Shown here: one piece after another, positions 1 to 9,389 of the stretch
How the letters are laid out: the number at the start of each line of letters is the position of its first letter
Position numbering within the stretch: the first letter of the stretch is position 1
Origin: Lacinutrix neustonica
GTDB taxonomy: Bacteria; Bacteroidota; Bacteroidia; Flavobacteriales; Flavobacteriaceae
Assembly: GCF_026625145.1 (NCBI RefSeq)
Contig: NZ_CP113088.1
Location: 3,575,501 to 3,639,500 of the forward strand
Direction of reading: 5' to 3'
Length of the DNA: 64,000 nucleotides
Program-made: the position numbers and the translations under genes
Notes under the pieces: model-generated
Told to the model about the DNA's origin: nothing
What the model saw: the letters and a program-made list of their open reading frames with translations, nothing else
Database searches by the model: none

Positions 1-2
1 GA

Positions 3-68
3 GCAGGTGGTGTCATTCCTGCAGATGCAACACTTATATTTGATGTTGAATTGGTCGATGTAAAGTAA
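3..68 (+). CDS. FKBP-type peptidyl-prolyl isomerase, C-terminal end (partial)
   Basis: The left edge cuts this gene. The last 21 codons read through a segment ending in TLIFDVELVDVK followed by TAA at 66-68. The pattern A-G-G-V-I-P-x-D-A-T-L-I-F-D-V-E-L is the closing beta strand of FKBP-type peptidyl-prolyl cis/trans isomerases, which speed proline isomerisation during protein folding. Nothing upstream is visible, so signal peptide and catalytic residues cannot be judged. The tandem repeat array starts two bases after the stop, so it probably lies in this gene's transcript tail. Confidence 0.75.
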   Translation, partial: AGGVIPADATLIFDVELVDVK

Positions 69-70
69 GC

Positions 71-775
71 AGAGAACCATTTTTTATTAAAAAAATGTGT
101 GAATCGCTTATGCCCACGCAGGTGGGTATCCCAACAAAGGCTATTGAGAGAACCATTTTTTATTAAAAAAATGTGTGAATCGCTTATGCCCACGCAGGTG
201 GGTATCCCAACAAAGGCTATTGAGAGAACCATTTTTTATTAAAAAAATGTGTGAATCGCTTATGCCCACGCAGGTGGGTATCCCAACAAAGGCTATTGAG
301 AGAACCATTTTTTATTAAAAAAATGTGTGAATCGCTTATGCCCACGCAGGTGGGTATCCCAACAAAGGCTATTGAGAGAACCATTTTTTATTAAAAAAAT
401 GTGTGAATCGCTTATGCCCACGCAGGTGGGTATCCCAACAAAGGCTATTGAGAGAACCATTTTTTATTAAAAAAATGTGTGAATCGCTTATGCCCACGCA
501 GGTGGGTATCCCAACAAAGGCTATTGAGAGAACCATTTTTTATTAAAGAAATGTGTGAATCGCTTATGCCCACGCAGGTGGGTATCCCAACAAAGGCTAT
601 TGAGAGAACCATTTTTTATTAAAGAAATGTGTGAATCGCTTATGCCCACGCAGGTGGGTATCCCAACAAAGGCTATTGAGAGAACCATTTTTTATTAAAG
701 AAATGTGTGAATCGCTTATGCCCACGCAGGTGGGTATCCTTATAAAGGTTACTAGTAGAACCATTTTCTATGAAA
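71..775. repeat. Tandem array of nine 76-bp repeats with internal hairpin
   Basis: Nine near-identical 76-bp units start at 71, 147, 223, 299, 375, 451, 527, 603 and 679. A degenerate tenth start is seen at 755. Each unit holds an A/T-rich part and a palindrome (ATGCCCAC, loop GCAG, GTGGGTAT; 110-129 in the first unit) able to form an 8-bp stem with one G-T pair. Units 1-6 have an unbroken A7 run, while units 7-9 share a single A-to-G change, so the array grew by duplicating neighbours. The last unit diverges at its right end. The period is not a multiple of three and stops occur, so it is non-coding. Confidence 0.97.
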
Positions 776-857
776 AGTAAATCGACAAGGGTACTTCATT
801 CTCACAAAAAGGAGTGTCACTGACTTAAAGTGATCCCTAGTGTAACAAAAATAAGTT

Positions 858-891
858 TAAAACGTCTCATATTTATGAGGCGTTTTTTTTT
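858..891 (+). terminator. Rho-independent terminator
   Basis: AAACGTCTCAT pairs with ATGAGGCGTTT around a short A/T loop and is followed by a run of T. It lies after the repeat array and before the next gene, so it could end the transcript that carries the FKBP gene and the repeats. Confidence 0.75.
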
Positions 892-927
892 GCCATTTTA
901 GTATCTTAATCATCAACCAAAATCATT

Positions 928-1620
928 ATGAAAACCAATTTTGTTTTACTTTTCACTTTCTTATTTGTCTTTTTTAGCTGTTCCAAAAATGTGGAATATA
1001 CGCCGGAGTTTATTAAAGAAACTACCGGGCGTTATCTATTTACTCCGGACGAAGTTATAGAAGTCTATTTTAAAAATGAAACACTGTTTTTAATATGGCG
1101 GGGTAATGAAAAGATAGAGCCAATACTGTTAGGAGCGAATGTGTTTTTTGTAAAAGAACTTAATAAGAAAATGCATTTTGTGACCCATCCGGAAACGCGG
1201 TCACACTACCTTTCTGTTATTTCAGAAGACGAGAAAACAATTACTTACGATTATATTAAATTAGCCGATTCTGTCCAAGTACCAAGTGTATACTTAAAGA
1301 ATAAACAGTATGACGAGGCTCTAAAAGGGTACTTAAATATTCAAAAAGAAGACTCCACCAGTACCTTTTTAAATGAGCATGCCTTTAATAGATTTGGATA
1401 TCAACAACTGCGTGAAGCGCATTATAAGGATGCCATAGAAATTTTTAAAATAAATGTGGCATTACATCCTACAAGTGATAATGTCTATGATAGTTTAGCA
1501 GATGCTTATGCCCGTAGTGGTGATAGTTTGCAAGCCTATGAAAATTATAAAAAAGCTTTAGACTATAATACAGGAAATACAAGAGCCAAGCGATTTGTTG
1601 AAGCATACGATAAAAAGTAA
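928..1620 (+). CDS. TPR-repeat lipoprotein, unknown function
   Basis: This is a 230-residue protein with a lipoprotein signal peptide: hydrophobic residues 5-17 end in FFS-C18, so it is probably anchored in an outer or periplasmic membrane. The middle part (about 30-120) has no recognised domain. Residues about 150-220 form tetratricopeptide-like helices (A-x-x-x-F-K-x-N-V-A-L-H-P and A-L-D-Y-N-T), a protein-protein interaction fold. In Bacteroidota similar tails sit on serine hydrolases and other secreted proteins, but no catalytic domain is visible here. It stands alone after a terminator. Three CCGG sites in this gene (for example 1045-1048 and 1189-1192) are intact. Confidence 0.8.
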   Translation: MKTNFVLLFTFLFVFFSCSKNVEYTPEFIKETTGRYLFTPDEVIEVYFKNETLFLIWRGNEKIEPILLGANVFFVKELNKKMHFVTHPETRSHYLSVISEDEKTITYDYIKLADSVQVPSVYLKNKQYDEALKGYLNIQKEDSTSTFLNEHAFNRFGYQQLREAHYKDAIEIFKINVALHPTSDNVYDSLADAYARSGDSLQAYENYKKALDYNTGNTRAKRFVEAYDKK

Positions 1621-1892
1621 CGCTTGTCTTTTTAGCCATACATAAAACGTAGAGCTGTGAAATGGAACGCGTGTTCTAATTTTGCTTTTAATTAGGGGAG
1701 TGCTGACTTGTGATTTTTCTATGCTGATGAGCATACTTTGAACTACAAATATTAAATTTACACGAGGGCTCAAGTATGAGACCAGGTTATGAATAAATAA
1801 GTTATGCTTTATATCAAATTTTGAGTTTTCATTAAAAGTAGATCAATTATTAAAACACTTCTAAGCCCTATCATTAAAATTAAAAAAATATA

Positions 1893-2852
1893 ATGAAGTT
1901 TCTAAGTATTAAGCCATCGTGGCTTTTCTTTATCATCCCCATTGGCCTTTTTATTTTTGTAATCATTCCGAAGTGCAAACAAAATATGTAAGGCATCAGA
2001 GTCATATGGTAGCTCTAGAACAAGACATTTTTACCTTAGACTCACTAAAACAACTAACAGCCCCTCAAATTAAAGATACACACACGATAAAAAAATTAGA
2101 GATTACGGTACCTATTCATAAAGCAGCATATGAGAGAACGGTTTTCTTATATTATAAAACAGGAGGCATGTTGCTTGTTTTATTTTTTATGGGGAGCAGT
2201 ATGGTTCTCTTTAACTATATCTCTAATAAAAGGAAATTAGATTCTAAAAACAAAAAGGTCGATTTCACTTTTGACGACCCTGATAACGATGCCATTGGAC
2301 AACGCATATCTTGGGTTGGTATCGAGGGATCTGCCAGCAATTTTGCTAGCGAAACATTGAAGAAAACGAGACATGGTTATAAGATAACTTCAAGTGCTTT
2401 AACACGGGTTTTCGCTTGGAGTTTTTTCCTAATAGGACTTAATTACGTAGTGCTTTCATATGTAAAATACTATCAAATTTCTGAGGTGTCATTTAACCTC
2501 ATGAAATTAGGTAAAATCTTTTTTACGTCTCGGTGGCCCGTTCTTATTAATAGGTGTTATTCTGATTCTTATGTTTTCGCCAAAAGCACAGATGAATGTG
2601 CGAAAAAGGAACATTAGTATTGATGGAAAAATCCTATCTTTTCATCAAATATATGCCTTACAATTATTAGAAAAATTTGTCGAAGGTCAGTCATCCGGAA
2701 GTTATTTTAGTTATGAATTAAATCTAATTACAAAACAGGGAGCGCGCCATAATTTATTAAATCATGGAGATAAAGAGTATCTCTTAAGTGATATGGTCAA
2801 ACTGAGTCGTTTGTTTAGAGTTCCGGTATGGAATAAAGGGGTGGGGGTATAG
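1893..2852 (+). CDS. Predicted multi-pass membrane protein, frameshifted twice in this sequence
   Basis: I do not recognise the family. The start ATG at 1893 gives a hydrophobic N-terminus (S-W-L-F-F-I-I-P-I-G-L-F). The frame breaks at 1968-1971 (CCGA for CCGG, one base lost) and at 2529-2533 (CTCGG for CCGG, one base gained). Restoring both gives one 319-residue protein with hydrophobic segments near residues 8-25, 90-107, 170-190 and 215-232. It ends in a mostly soluble part of about 85 residues. The layout resembles uncharacterised bacterial membrane proteins with a PH-like or cytosolic tail, but this is only an impression. It stands alone in an intergenic-rich stretch. Confidence 0.65.
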
Positions 2853-3029
2853 TTATTAAAGCGATAAAATGTTAAGACATCCTCGGTCTGTGTTGTCTGT
2901 GCATTAATATTCAATGTCAGTGGATACATTTTTAATTTCCGTAGGGTTTTTCATTATTTAATGAGCTATAGTCTTTGATTTTCGTAGCTAAAGAGTGGTG
3001 GTGCTAACTAAATTTATTAATTTTATAGC

Positions 3030-3572
3030 ATGACCGATCTAGAATTAGAACAGCTTAAATACCCTATAGGTAAACTCGTTTACCCAAAACAAATCTCAAA
3101 CACCCATATTGAAGCATGGATTGAATGTCTAGAATATTTTCCACAACGATTAGAACAGCTGGTTAAAAACCTAAGTGATGCGCAACTCGATACACCGTAC
3201 CGACCAGAAGGCTGGACGGTGAGGCAAGTGGTACATCATGTGAGTGATAGTCATCTTCACAGTTACATTCGCTTTAAATGGGCGATGACGGAGGAGCATC
3301 CTAAGATTAAAGCTTATGATGAAAAGGCTTGGTCGACCTTACACGATTCCGAACAGCCTATAGACCACTCATTAGTTCACCTCGCAATGACTCATGCGAA
3401 GCTGGTTTATTTTCTAAAAGGATTGAGTTCTCGAGATTTAGAACGCACGTATGTGCATCCCGAAGGAAACAAAGTCGTTTCTTTAAAAGAAAACTTAGGG
3501 ATGTATGCTTGGCATAGTCAACATCATTATGCGCATATCGAGCGCTTAATGCTACGCGAAGGCTGGCGTTAA
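3030..3572 (+). CDS. DinB/YfiT-like putative metal-dependent hydrolase or thiol transferase
   Basis: This 180-residue protein has the compact four-helix DinB fold. Motifs include G-W-T-V-R-Q-V-V-H-H-V-S-D-S-H near residues 60-75 and W-H-S-Q-H-H-Y-A-H near 160-170. The histidines in these two motifs are the expected nickel/zinc ligands of the YfiT (BstA) branch. Bacillus YfiT relatives are metal-dependent hydrolases or bacillithiol S-transferases acting in the cytoplasm. The N-terminal L-x-Y-P-I-G-K motif is also typical of YfiT. The substrate is unknown. The gene is monocistronic, flanked by about 180 and 296 bases without genes. Confidence 0.85.
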   Translation: MTDLELEQLKYPIGKLVYPKQISNTHIEAWIECLEYFPQRLEQLVKNLSDAQLDTPYRPEGWTVRQVVHHVSDSHLHSYIRFKWAMTEEHPKIKAYDEKAWSTLHDSEQPIDHSLVHLAMTHAKLVYFLKGLSSRDLERTYVHPEGNKVVSLKENLGMYAWHSQHHYAHIERLMLREGWR

Positions 3573-3868
3573 AAAAGCAATCCTACTTTAACCTTGTGTT
3601 TTGAATTTTATATTTATTGATTTCATTAGAGTTAGACGTTTTACACATGCTCTTGTTTTTTACTTCAGAAATCAACGATTATGCTCATTGAGAAAAGTGA
3701 TATATGGTTACGACCAGTTACGCTATTTTTATAACATTGGTTTTTAAAGTAGTTTCGCTGGTAATTAAGCTAAGTTTTTTTAGTCGTGATTGGTTGCATT
3801 AGAGTCAAATATAGAACTTTGTTTCAATTTTACTTTCACCATAAAACGCACTTTTATATCTTTAAAAC

Positions 3869-4204
3869 ATGAGCCAAGCCATTTCATTTGAAGACTTTAT
3901 AAAAACAGATATTCGTGTAGGAACAATAATAGCCGTTAACGATTTTCCAAGAGCCGGAAATCCAGCCTATCAATTAACGATTGATTTTGGAGCTTTAGGT
4001 ATAAAGAAAACCTCGGCTCAAATTACGACACTGTATAATAAAGACGAATTGATAAACAGGCAAGTATTGGCCGTAGTGAATTTCCCTAAAAAACAAATCG
4101 CTAATTTTATGAGCGAATGTTTAGTACTTGGAGCAGTTAAAGGTAAAGCGGTTATTTTATTACATCCAGAAAGTAATGTACCAAATGGGAGTGTAGTGAG
4201 CTAG
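3869..4204 (+). CDS. csaA: tRNA-binding domain protein CsaA-like
   Basis: At 111 residues this protein is a single OB-fold tRNA-binding domain. It shows the family signature D-I-R-V-G-T-I near residues 15-21 and an end pattern V-L-G-A-V-K-G-K-A-V-I-L-L-H-P. This is the same fold as the Trbp111 and MetRS C-terminal domain, and CsaA is described as a secretion-related chaperone and tRNA-binding dimer. The length equals the usual family size. It is followed by a strong hairpin terminator shared with the convergent PUR gene. Confidence 0.9.
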   Translation: MSQAISFEDFIKTDIRVGTIIAVNDFPRAGNPAYQLTIDFGALGIKKTSAQITTLYNKDELINRQVLAVVNFPKKQIANFMSECLVLGAVKGKAVILLHPESNVPNGSVVS

Positions 4205-4245
4205 TGTGCTGTTTTAGTCCGGGGGTAACTAAATGATTAGATATT

Positions 4246-4278
4246 AAAAAAGCCAATTCCCTAATAGAATTGGCTTTT
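4246..4278. terminator. Bidirectional terminator between csaA and the PUR gene
   Basis: AAAAGCCAATTC pairs with GAATTGGCTTTT around loop CCTAATA. The stem is flanked by A on the left and T on the right, so it can serve both convergent genes. Confidence 0.85.
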
Positions 4279-4312
4279 GAAATTGTAGATAACAATCTAG
4301 AAAAATAAACGT

Positions 4313-4717
4313 CTATATGTCATCAAAATCAATATCTGTAAAACGGCTTTCGGCCTTTGTGCTATCTTCTGCTTCAGGGGTATCGGTCACATGAGCATCG
4401 TTAGTAGTGTCGTACTCCTTTTTAAAATCTTTTTGATGGCGATCACTAATGACTTCATCTCCCTTTTCATTAATCACGTAATCGGTCATTTCCTTTAAAA
4501 TACTATTGAATTCAGAAAAATCCTCTTTGTATAAATAGATTTTATGTTTTTTGTAATGAAACGACCCATCATCGTTTGTGAATTTTTTACTTTCTGTGAT
4601 CGTTAAATAGTAATCTTCTGCTTTAGTAGCGCGAACATCAAAAAAATATGTACGTCTTCCAGCTCTTAAAACCTTAGAGTAAATTTCCTCTTTCTCCATC
4701 ATCTCGTTATTATGCAT
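4313..4717 (-). CDS. PUR-family (DUF3276) DNA/RNA-binding protein
   Basis: This 134-residue protein matches the Bacteroidota PUR-alpha-like family. The repeat G-R-R-T-Y-F-F-D-V-R-A-T-K-A-x-D-Y-Y-L-T-I-T-E-S-K (residues about 19-45) and K-H-K-I-Y-L-Y-K-E-D-F (56-66) is the PUR domain core, which binds single-stranded nucleic acid. The C-terminal 45 residues are acidic and probably disordered. Two start codons (residues 1 and 6) are possible, and the second gives M-E-K-E-E-I-Y-S-K as in relatives. Its cellular role is not established. Confidence 0.9.
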   Translation of the reverse strand: MHNNEMMEKEEIYSKVLRAGRRTYFFDVRATKAEDYYLTITESKKFTNDDGSFHYKKHKIYLYKEDFSEFNSILKEMTDYVINEKGDEVISDRHQKDFKKEYDTTNDAHVTDTPEAEDSTKAESRFTDIDFDDI

Positions 4718-4806
4718 AATGCTTTATGTTGTTATTTGTCTTTCAAAAATATAAAAAATATAATACCGTGCAACATTTTCCTGTTTTCTTTTAATACAGG
4801 TGGTCA

Positions 4807-6566
4807 TTACTCATGTGACGTATTCTCGCTTAGTTGCTTATTATAAAGCGACTTATAGTAACCTTGGGTTTCAATAAGTTGGTTGTGCGTTCCTTGTTGT
4901 ACAATCTTCCCGTCATCTAAAACAATAATTTGATCGGCGTTTTTCGCTGAAGAAATTCTGTGACTTACAATAATCGTTGTTTTTCCAGCAGACACTTGGC
5001 TGAGGTTTTTGAGTATTTTCTCTTCGGTTTCTGTGTCAACGGCAGACAAGCAGTCGTCAAACAATAAGATTTTTGGAGCTTTTATAATCGCTCCGGCTAT
5101 AGACACGCGCTGTTTTTGACCTCCGGAAAGGGTAATCCCGCGCTCACCTAAAATCGTTTCGTAGCCGTTAGTAAATTCGCTAATGTTTTTATGTACTTGG
5201 GCATTTTTGGCTGCACTTATAACTTCTTCATCTGTCGCATTTTCTTTCCCAAATTTGATGTTATTGTTTATTGTGTCACTAAATAAAAAGGCCTCTTGCG
5301 GCACATAACCAATGGCATCCCTCAGGCTCGTTAAATTAAGTTGATCTATAGGTTTCCCGTCGATAAGGAGCGCGCCTTGATCAATATCATACAATCGACC
5401 AATAAGGTCTAAAATTGTAGACTTTCCGAGCCTGTTTTACCTATAATGGCCAAGGTTTCACCGAAATTAACTTTAAAACTAATACCTTGTAATGCCTTAA
5501 TGTTGGTGTCATCGTAAGTGAAATGCACCTCTTTAAATTCAATCTGCCCCTTTATTTTTGAGGGAGTTTCAACCGTATTCCGAATTTCAGGAACTACTTT
5601 TAAAAACTCATTTATTCGTTTTTGGGATGCTTCAGCTTGCTGTATTATCGAGGTGACCCAACCTACAGTCGCTACTGGCCAGGTTAACATATTGACATAA
5701 ATTATAAACTCCAAAATGTTTCCTAAGGAAATGTCTCCATTTATATATTGCTTGCCTCCAACATAGATGACAATCACATTACTAATGCCTATTAATAAAA
5801 TCATCATTGGAAAAAAGAAGGCATGAATTCTTTCTAAGTGCACGTGTTTTGCTTTGCTTTGTTCTGCTAAATGATGAAAGTTTTTTTGAGTTTGAGGCTC
5901 TATTCCATAGGCTTTAATTATAGAAATACCGCTAAAAGCTTCCTGTGTAAATTCTGATAATTTTGATAAATTTAACTGTACAGCGGTACTGCGTTTATGA
6001 ATCTCCTTACTTATCTTATAAATAATTAAAGATAGAATAGGTAATGGAATAATGGTGTAAAGGGTTAAAAGAGGGGCTTGCCTGAACATAAATATTAAGG
6101 CGACCACAAATAAGGTAATGGTATTAAAACTGTACATGATTGCAGGTCCCGCATACATACGTACTTTACCCACGTCTTCACTAATACGGTTCATTAAATC
6201 CCCAGTCCTATTTTTTTTGTAAAAATTTAAAGATAGTTTTTGATATTGTTGATAAATTTCATTTTTAAGATCAAATTCAACATAGCGCGACACATTGATG
6301 ATGGTTTGTCTCATAAAAAACGTAAGAACCCCAGCAGCTACTGCCGTGCCAATAACATAAAGGATAATTTCTAACAACTCCGCTTTAAAAATGGCAAGAC
6401 TCCTTTCCGGATGCTCCATTTGATTGTTTACAATATCTACGGTTTGGCCTATTAGGTTAGGAACAAATACGCTGAACAAATTAGAAACTATAGTAATAAG
6501 GATACCAATAAGAACTTGGGTTTTGTATTTTAAGAAATACTTATTAAGATGCTGTAATTCTTTCAT
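4807..6566 (-). CDS. ABC exporter (fused membrane and ATPase domains), frameshifted in Walker A
   Basis: This is a lipid/drug-exporter type half-transporter of about 586 residues. The N-terminal ~320 residues form six membrane helices. The ATPase domain has Walker A I-I-G-K-T-G-S-(G-K-S-T), signature L-S-G-G-Q-K-Q-R, Walker B I-L-L-F-D-D, and a switch histidine in S-H-R. The frame breaks at 5426-5429 exactly in Walker A: plus-strand CCGA stands where CCGG restores G-S-G-K-S-T. The signature is followed by S-I-A-G-A where the family nearly always has S-I-A-R-A, and a CCGG lies in those codons, so that residue may also be a sequence error. The gene is monocistronic. The substrate cannot be told from sequence. 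Confidence 0.88.
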
Positions 6567-6647
6567 TTACAGAGTAGGTTGTTTTTTAAGTTTTTAGCAA
6601 TTTCTTATTTTAACGCTTATATTTTTGAAATAATACTAATATTAGAT

Positions 6648-6655
6648 TATTTTTG
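6648..6655 (+). promoter_or_regulatory. Bacteroidota-type promoter of the leucine dehydrogenase gene
   Basis: TATTTTTG matches the -7 consensus TAnnTTTG. TTG at 6625-6627 lies 20 bases upstream as the -33 element. This gives a leader of roughly 50 bases before the ATG at 6711. Confidence 0.65.
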
Positions 6656-6710
6656 CACCTTGTTTTTACATAATATGTATTACAACTTAATAACTTAAAC
6701 TAAATAGTTA

Positions 6711-7816
6711 ATGGTTCAACAAGTAATAAACGCAAACGAATTACACAAAATTGATCCCGTGTTTGGTCAATTATCTTTCGATGATCACGAGCAAATTGTT
6801 TTTTGCAACGACAAAGATACAGGATTAAAAGCAATAATTGGTATTCATAATACAGTATTGGGACCTGCATTAGGAGGCACAAGAATGTGGAATTATGACA
6901 ATGAGTGGGAAGCCTTAAATGATGCATTGCGCTTGTCTCGAGGCATGACCTATAAATCTGCCATTACGGGTTTAAACCTTGGTGGTGGTAAAGCCGTTAT
7001 TATTGGAGATGCGAAAACTCAAAAAACGCCTGAATTAATGTTGCGTTTTGGTGAGTTTGTACATTCTTTAAGCGGAAAGTATATCACTGCAGAAGATGTG
7101 GGTATGGAAACTAGCGATATGGATTTAGTACGTACGGTGACTCCTTATGTTACTGGTATTTCTGAAAGTAACGGAGGTGCAGGAAATCCATCGCCCATAA
7201 CAGCTTATGGCGTTTTTATGGGAATGAAAGCCGCTGCAAAGTTCAAATTTGGAACAGACGTTTTAGAAGGTAAATCGGTAATAGTACAGGGTATTGGTCA
7301 CGTAGGTGAAAGTTTAGTGGAGCATTTAACAAATGAAGGCGCTAAAGTTATTATTAGTGATATAAATGAAGCCCGTTTAGAAGAAGTTAGCAAAAAATAT
7401 GCGGCAACTATTTACAGAGGGAAAGACTTGTATAGCGAACCCGTAGATATTTATGCCCCTTGTGCGTTAGGCGCAACAATTAATAATAGTACGATTATTA
7501 AAATTCAAGCTAAAGTTATTGCAGGTGCCGCCAATAACCAATTGGCTAATGAGACAATTCACGGACAAATGCTTCAGGATAAAGGCATTGTATATGCTCC
7601 GATTTTTTAATTAATGCCGGTGGAATTATTAATGTGTATGCCGAATTAGAAAATTATGGTAAAGCCGAAATCATGCGTAAAACAGAAAACATCTATAATA
7701 CAACCTTAGAAATTTTAACTCACGCCGATACAAATAACATCACAACACACCAAGCGGCTTTAAATATTGCACAAAGCAGAATCGATGCTAGAAAAAAAGA
7801 AAATTTGAATAGCTAG
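6711..7816 (+). CDS. Leucine (Glu/Leu/Phe/Val) dehydrogenase, frameshifted near residue 297
   Basis: The enzyme deaminates leucine, valine or isoleucine with NAD to the 2-oxo acids and ammonia in the cytoplasm. The catalytic lysine region [11 protein letters not shown] lies near residues 88-98. The Rossmann loop G-I-G-H-V-G lies near 197-202. The first open frame stops at 7610, but correcting CCGA at 7599-7602 to CCGG gives [14 protein letters not shown], an exact family pattern. The frame then runs to 7816, giving 368 residues, the normal length. It has its own promoter and a terminator at 7843-7878. Confidence 0.93.
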
Positions 7817-7833
7817 TTATTAGTAAAATATAC

Positions 7834-7841
7834 TATTTTTG
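7834..7841 (+). promoter_or_regulatory. Putative nusB promoter -7 element
   Basis: TATTTTTG fits TAnnTTTG. No well-spaced -33 TTG is seen (nearest 7805-7807). The predicted transcript would begin inside the upstream terminator stem, which may expose or hide it. Confidence 0.4.
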
Positions 7842-7842
7842 C

Positions 7843-7878
7843 AGGCGAAAATGATAAACTATCATTTTCGCCTTTTTT
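7843..7878 (+). terminator. Terminator of the leucine dehydrogenase gene
   Basis: GGCGAAAATGAT pairs with ATCATTTTCGCC and is followed by T6. A TAnnTTTG-type promoter (TATTTTTG, 7834-7841) overlaps its left edge, so the nusB promoter seems to sit directly against the terminator. Confidence 0.85.
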
Positions 7879-7899
7879 AACACCAAGTTCTTTGTAAAG

Positions 7900-8844
7900 A
7901 TGCTAAGTAGAAGACATATTAGAATAAAAGTAATGCAGGTCCTTTATGCCTTTAAAGGCACAGAAAGTGATGATTTTTCCAAAGATCAACGGTTTTTACT
8001 CAACAGTATAGATAATATGTATAATTTATACTTACTACTGTTGTCTTTATTAATTGAAGTTCAAAAACGGGCGGAGAGCCACCTAGAGAAGTCTAGTAAA
8101 AAGCACTTGCCTACTGCAGAAGAGAAAAATCCAAATCGAAAGTTTGTTAATAATCAAGTACTGGCTTTGCTTAAAAACAATGAGCAATTACAGGCTAAGT
8201 TTGACGATGCTCATATTAACAACTGGGAATTAGATAGTGAATATGTTGAAATTATTTTCAAAGACATATTAGCGAGTGATTTGTATGCCGATTACCTTAA
8301 AACTAAAACGTCAGATTTTAAAGAAGATAGAGACTTTATTGTGGATGTTTTTAAAGAAATAATAGCACCTAACGATAAGCTTTACGACTATATAGAAGAT
8401 AAGAATTTAACGTGGTTAGACGATTTGCCTACGGTAAATACCTCTATAGTTAAGCTATTGCGTAAAGTTAAAAAAGACGCTAACGCCTTTCATTTTCTCC
8501 CAAAACTATACAAGGACTTAGACGATAAGCAATTTGCAATCGATTTATTTAGAAAAACGCTATTAAATCAAAACGCTATAACCCAAGAAATCTCAAAAAA
8601 GACAACCAATTGGGACTCAGATCGTATTGCTACTATTGATCACTTGTTACTAAAAATGGGTGTTTGTGAGATTCAAAAATTCCCGTCTATACCAACTAAG
8701 GTAACTATAAATGAATATTTAGAAATTTCTAAAGAGTATTCAACACCCAAGAGTAGTGTCTTTATTAATGGTATTTTAGATAAAATTATTAAGGAATATC
8801 AGGACAATGGAAATTTAAATAAAATGGGTAGAGGATTGATGTAA
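7900..8844 (+). CDS. nusB: Transcription antitermination factor NusB
   Basis: This is a 314-residue NusB. The N-terminal R-R-H-I-R-I-K-V-M-Q-V-L-Y-A-F signature opens the protein. The C-terminal half (about 215-300) carries the NusB helix bundle with R-I-A-T-I-D-H-L-L-L-K-M-G-V-C-E and I-N-E-Y-L-E-I-S-K-E-Y-S-T-P-K-S-S-V-F-I-N-G-I-L-D. NusB binds boxA RNA with NusE/S10 during rRNA antitermination. The long insert (residues about 45-190) makes it twice the size of proteobacterial NusB, which is normal in Bacteroidota. The DUF1573 lipoprotein and yajC follow in the same direction, as is common in this phylum. Confidence 0.93.
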   Translation: MLSRRHIRIKVMQVLYAFKGTESDDFSKDQRFLLNSIDNMYNLYLLLLSLLIEVQKRAESHLEKSSKKHLPTAEEKNPNRKFVNNQVLALLKNNEQLQAKFDDAHINNWELDSEYVEIIFKDILASDLYADYLKTKTSDFKEDRDFIVDVFKEIIAPNDKLYDYIEDKNLTWLDDLPTVNTSIVKLLRKVKKDANAFHFLPKLYKDLDDKQFAIDLFRKTLLNQNAITQEISKKTTNWDSDRIATIDHLLLKMGVCEIQKFPSIPTKVTINEYLEISKEYSTPKSSVFINGILDKIIKEYQDNGNLNKMGRGLM

Positions 8845-8897
8845 ACAAAAAATATTCTTATTTTTACCCATTGAATAATAGCAAAACTAAAATAATT

Positions 8898-9389
8898 ATG
8901 AAAAAAGTAGTATTAGCATTAAGCACAGTATGTTTAATTGCATTTACATCTTGTAAAGAAGATGCAGCACAAAAAATTGACGATAGTAAGGTAGCAGCAG
9001 CAGCAGATAGAGATGCCGCTTCTTCTGTATATCCAGTGTTAACCTTTAATAAATCAGAGCATGATTTTGGTGAGATTATCGCTAAAACGCCTGTAGAAAC
9101 CGTATTTAAGTATACTAATACTGGTGAAGCACCTCTAGTGATCACCGATATTAAAAGTACTTGTGGCTGTACAGTACCACAAGATTGGTCAAGAGAACCT
9201 TTAGCTCCTGGAGAAGAAGGACAGTTTACTGTAAAGTTTAACGGTTCCGGTACGAACAAAGTATCTAAAGCCATTACGGTAACAGCAAATACAGAAAAAG
9301 GGAGAGAAGTAGTAAAGATCACCGCTTTTGTAAAGCCAGATCCTAACGCACCTGCTCAAGCGACACCATTATCTCCAGTTATAAAATAA
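8898..9389 (+). CDS. DUF1573 lipoprotein
   Basis: The protein has 163 residues counting from the ATG at 8898; an upstream TTG at 8871 would only add a non-signal-like tail. A lipoprotein signal ends at T-S-C19. The DUF1573 domain (about 50-150) is an immunoglobulin-like fold with the typical F-D-F-G-x-I and I-K-S-T-C-G-C-T-V-P motifs, predicted to face the periplasm. The function is unknown. It lies between nusB (54 bases upstream) and yajC, whose ATG shares a base with this stop (TAATG), so the latter two are translationally coupled. Confidence 0.9.
   Translation: MKKVVLALSTVCLIAFTSCKEDAAQKIDDSKVAAAADRDAASSVYPVLTFNKSEHDFGEIIAKTPVETVFKYTNTGEAPLVITDIKSTCGCTVPQDWSREPLAPGEEGQFTVKFNGSGTNKVSKAITVTANTEKGREVVKITAFVKPDPNAPAQATPLSPVIK

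Noticed and set aside
71..754. CRISPR array
   Set aside because: The units are contiguous and identical over all 76 bases with no variable spacers, and no cas genes are nearby.
71..754. Coding tandem repeat (surface adhesin)
   Set aside because: The 76-base period shifts frame every unit and stop codons occur; it begins after a stop codon.
4807..6566. Two separate ABC transporter half genes
   Set aside because: The split falls inside Walker A and one base at CCGG restores it; two independent genes would not share one P-loop.
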